Both the position numbers and the translations under genes were made by a program. This document shows, piece by piece, positions 62,567 through 64,000 of a DNA stretch of 64,000 bases. Within the stretch, counting starts at the first letter, position 1; each line of letters starts with the position of its first letter. This stretch comes from Legionella saoudiensis (GTDB taxonomy: Bacteria; Pseudomonadota; Gammaproteobacteria; Legionellales; Legionellaceae): assembly GCF_001465875.1 (NCBI RefSeq), contig NZ_LN901322.1:428471-492470 (forward strand), in the 5' to 3' direction. Under the pieces are notes generated by a model. That model searched no databases. It had not been told where the DNA came from and saw only the letters and a program-made list of their open reading frames with translations.

Positions 62567-63220
62567 TTATCGATAAACCGTCGTATGGTAAGTAATATAG
62601 CTGAACTTTTCTTCCTTCAAATCATTGTCAGTAGAAAAGGCGCGAAGATATTCTTCTGCATCAGCAAGTGGAGATAGTTGTGTTTTTGTTCCTTTATAAC
62701 GACCAACTCCAGGTACTACGGCACAAATTGTTTGCAATAAACCCAGGGATTCAACTAGCCAATTGATTGCATTAAAAAATATATTTTGATCGCTTAAAAT
62801 CCCTGGAATGACATTAATCGCTGCTGCAGATAAAAACAATAATGTCACAGGAAGAAAAATAAGATTAAATCTAAGAATTCTATAGATAGCTTGATTACTT
62901 TCTTGTGTGAAATTTCTTACTTGTTGAAATAATGAAATTCCAGGGATTCGAGAACCAAGATTTAAGATGCTAAGAAGGGCCAGAAAACAAGGGCTGAAGA
63001 TAATTGAGCCAATCATTAGAGGGATGGTAGATAGGGTAACAAGCGCAAATGCTCCAACAGATTCTAATCGCGCCATTAGAATATGAGCGATTCCACTTAT
63101 AACTCGTCTTTGCCATAATCCTTGATATCCATTAGAAGTTCTTGCTATTGAATCTTGCAACAAACTTTTGGCGCTATGAGACATTGAAAAAAACCCGGGA
63201 CTATATATATCTACACTCAC
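62567..63220 (-). CDS. Membrane protein, effector candidate
   Basis: A 217-residue protein starting at GTG, with AAGAG five bases upstream. Hydrophobic hairpins lie at about 53-90 (FALVTLSTIPLMIGSIIFSP) and 117-140 (RFNLIFLPVTLLFLSAAAIN), and a third weaker one near 150-170 (INWLVESLGLLQTICAVVP). The N-terminus (SMSHSAKSLLQDSIART) is amphipathic. The C-terminus is polar. The topology and lack of transporter motifs fit a Legionella effector that enters host membranes, but no family is recognised. Confidence 0.65.
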   Translation of the reverse strand: MSVDIYSPGFFSMSHSAKSLLQDSIARTSNGYQGLWQRRVISGIAHILMARLESVGAFALVTLSTIPLMIGSIIFSPCFLALLSILNLGSRIPGISLFQQVRNFTQESNQAIYRILRFNLIFLPVTLLFLSAAAINVIPGILSDQNIFFNAINWLVESLGLLQTICAVVPGVGRYKGTKTQLSPLADAEEYLRAFSTDNDLKEEKFSYITYHTTVYR

Positions 63221-63510
63221 AAAAACTCTTTTTTAAAAAAAGAGCGAATAATAATTTGATTCTCCAATTAAAATCAATCAATTCTGGTGGTGAAATGAAC
63301 AAAATTTTATAAAGCATTCAGGCTGTAAGAATCATCAGATAAGTTTTCATTTATTTGCGCAAATCTAAGGGAGGAGAGTACAAGGACGGAGGAGATACTT
63401 AAATTAAGTCTGATTACTGTGATAATCAGACCGTAGGTTAAAACCGTAAACAACGTGTACAACGTAATAAATATGATATATATTTGGCCGCTACGTTGGA
63501 GCAATACCCA
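63221..63510. other. Divergent intergenic region, nothing recognised
   Basis: Spacer between the membrane protein gene and the recombinase gene. GGAG at 63498-63501 is the ribosome binding site of the latter. A minus-strand frame across the region looks spurious. Confidence 0.35.
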
Positions 63511-64000
63511 ATGAAAGTTCAAAGAATTAAATTAAGTGCTTATGATTATTCATGGCTGGTATTAGATAATAATCATTTGCCTATCAAACCAATCACCGAA
63601 TTTATTCGTTACTTAAATAATGTAGATAAATCTCCATTTACAGTGAAAAGCTATGCGTATCATTTAAAGCTTTACTGGGAGTTTTTAGATGCTAAGCAGC
63701 TTGATTGGACACAAATCAAGTTATCAGGTTTAGCAGCCTTTGTTGGTTGGCTGCGTGAGCTAAGTGAGCAAGAAGCTATGGTAATTGACATTACCGAGGA
63801 TCGTTCCGCACGCAAGCCTGCAACAATCAATGTAATATTAGGATGTCTTTCGAGTTTTTATTGCTATCATAATCAGCTAGGACATACCGATGTAACGATT
63901 ACTGAATCTCAAAGCTTACCTGGTAATCGATACAAAGCGCTTTTGCATCATGTGTTCAAAAATAAGCCTGCGCAAAAACGGATTATTTCCGTTCGGCGGC
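63511..64000 (+). CDS. Tyrosine recombinase / phage-type integrase, N-terminal part (runs off window)
   Basis: The first 163 residues are visible. An N-terminal core-binding (SAM-like) domain reads FIRYLNNVDKSPFTVKSYAY, then HLKLYWEFLDAKQLDWTQIK and LGCLSSFYCYHNQLG. This is the DNA-binding part of site-specific tyrosine recombinases and Tn554-like transposases. The catalytic R-H-R-Y residues lie beyond the window. It may belong to an integrative element that extends to the right. Confidence 0.85.
   Translation, partial: MKVQRIKLSAYDYSWLVLDNNHLPIKPITEFIRYLNNVDKSPFTVKSYAYHLKLYWEFLDAKQLDWTQIKLSGLAAFVGWLRELSEQEAMVIDITEDRSARKPATINVILGCLSSFYCYHNQLGHTDVTITESQSLPGNRYKALLHHVFKNKPAQKRIISVRR

Noticed and set aside
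1..64000. CRISPR array, tRNA, rRNA or replication origin
   Set aside because: No regularly spaced repeats, no cloverleaf-like sequence with a TTC-loop, no rRNA stretch and no DnaA box cluster was seen by eye; weak tRNA-like matches fell inside coding regions.

Overview
The window looks like a chromosomal stretch of a Legionella species or very close relative. This is inferred from the AT-rich base composition, the many unique mid-sized proteins without bacterial housekeeping domains, a eukaryotic-type RhoGAP protein, cysteine-protease-like effector candidates and IS6/IS3 elements. No rRNA, tRNA, CRISPR array or replication origin was seen. The species cannot be named from the sequence alone.

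Layout. 1-12 kb: effector-like or unrecognised genes, a small secreted protein, a nuclease-helicase gene broken by a frameshift, and a secreted surface protein with an InlB-like repeat. 12-19 kb: an intact IS6 element, then small envelope and stress genes (YflT-like, DUF3309, iron-permease-like), a candidate cysteine protease and a YdeI-family protein. 19.6-24.8 kb: a 1073-residue protein that seems to join a GT-A glycosyltransferase-like domain to an SF2 helicase, then a HAD-like protein. 24.9-34.1 kb: an export and glycan cluster (membrane fusion protein, ABC ATPase, ABC permease, TolC-like channel, two paralogous GT4 glycosyltransferases, an alpha/beta hydrolase and a GDP-mannose-forming ManC/AlgA enzyme). 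34.2-36 kb: an NRAMP-like transporter and a CinA/PncC amidohydrolase. 36.2-39.4 kb: a decayed non-homologous end-joining locus. DNA ligase D is intact, but Ku is cut after about 14 codons next to a remnant of an IS6 end, and a UdgX-type uracil-DNA glycosylase survives only as a C-terminal fragment.

40-52 kb: an amphi-Trp protein, a PAP2 phosphatase, two effector-like genes, an IS3 element with both open frames, a membrane/coiled-coil protein, an AlkB-type hydroxylase, a second secreted surface protein paralogous to the one at 6 kb, a LysR regulator, and a pair of unknown genes, the second with a C-H-D triad pattern.

52.4-64 kb is an accessory island: a ParD/ParE pair whose toxin has an internal deletion, a serine resolvase with possible res-like sites, an RloC/PrrC-like zinc-hook ATPase with a candidate anticodon-nuclease triad, a stand-alone class III nucleotidyl cyclase-like protein resembling Pycsar cyclases, a divergent AAA ATPase behind a strong promoter and a 14-bp perfect inverted repeat, a GNAT remnant, a riboflavin-synthase-like protein, a Tn3 transposase remnant, the RhoGAP protein, a decayed IS6 copy, a membrane protein, and the start of a tyrosine recombinase running off the window. 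The best candidates for an undescribed system are the resolvase/Tn3-bracketed block at 53-60 kb and the glycosyltransferase-helicase fusion at 19.6-22.9 kb.
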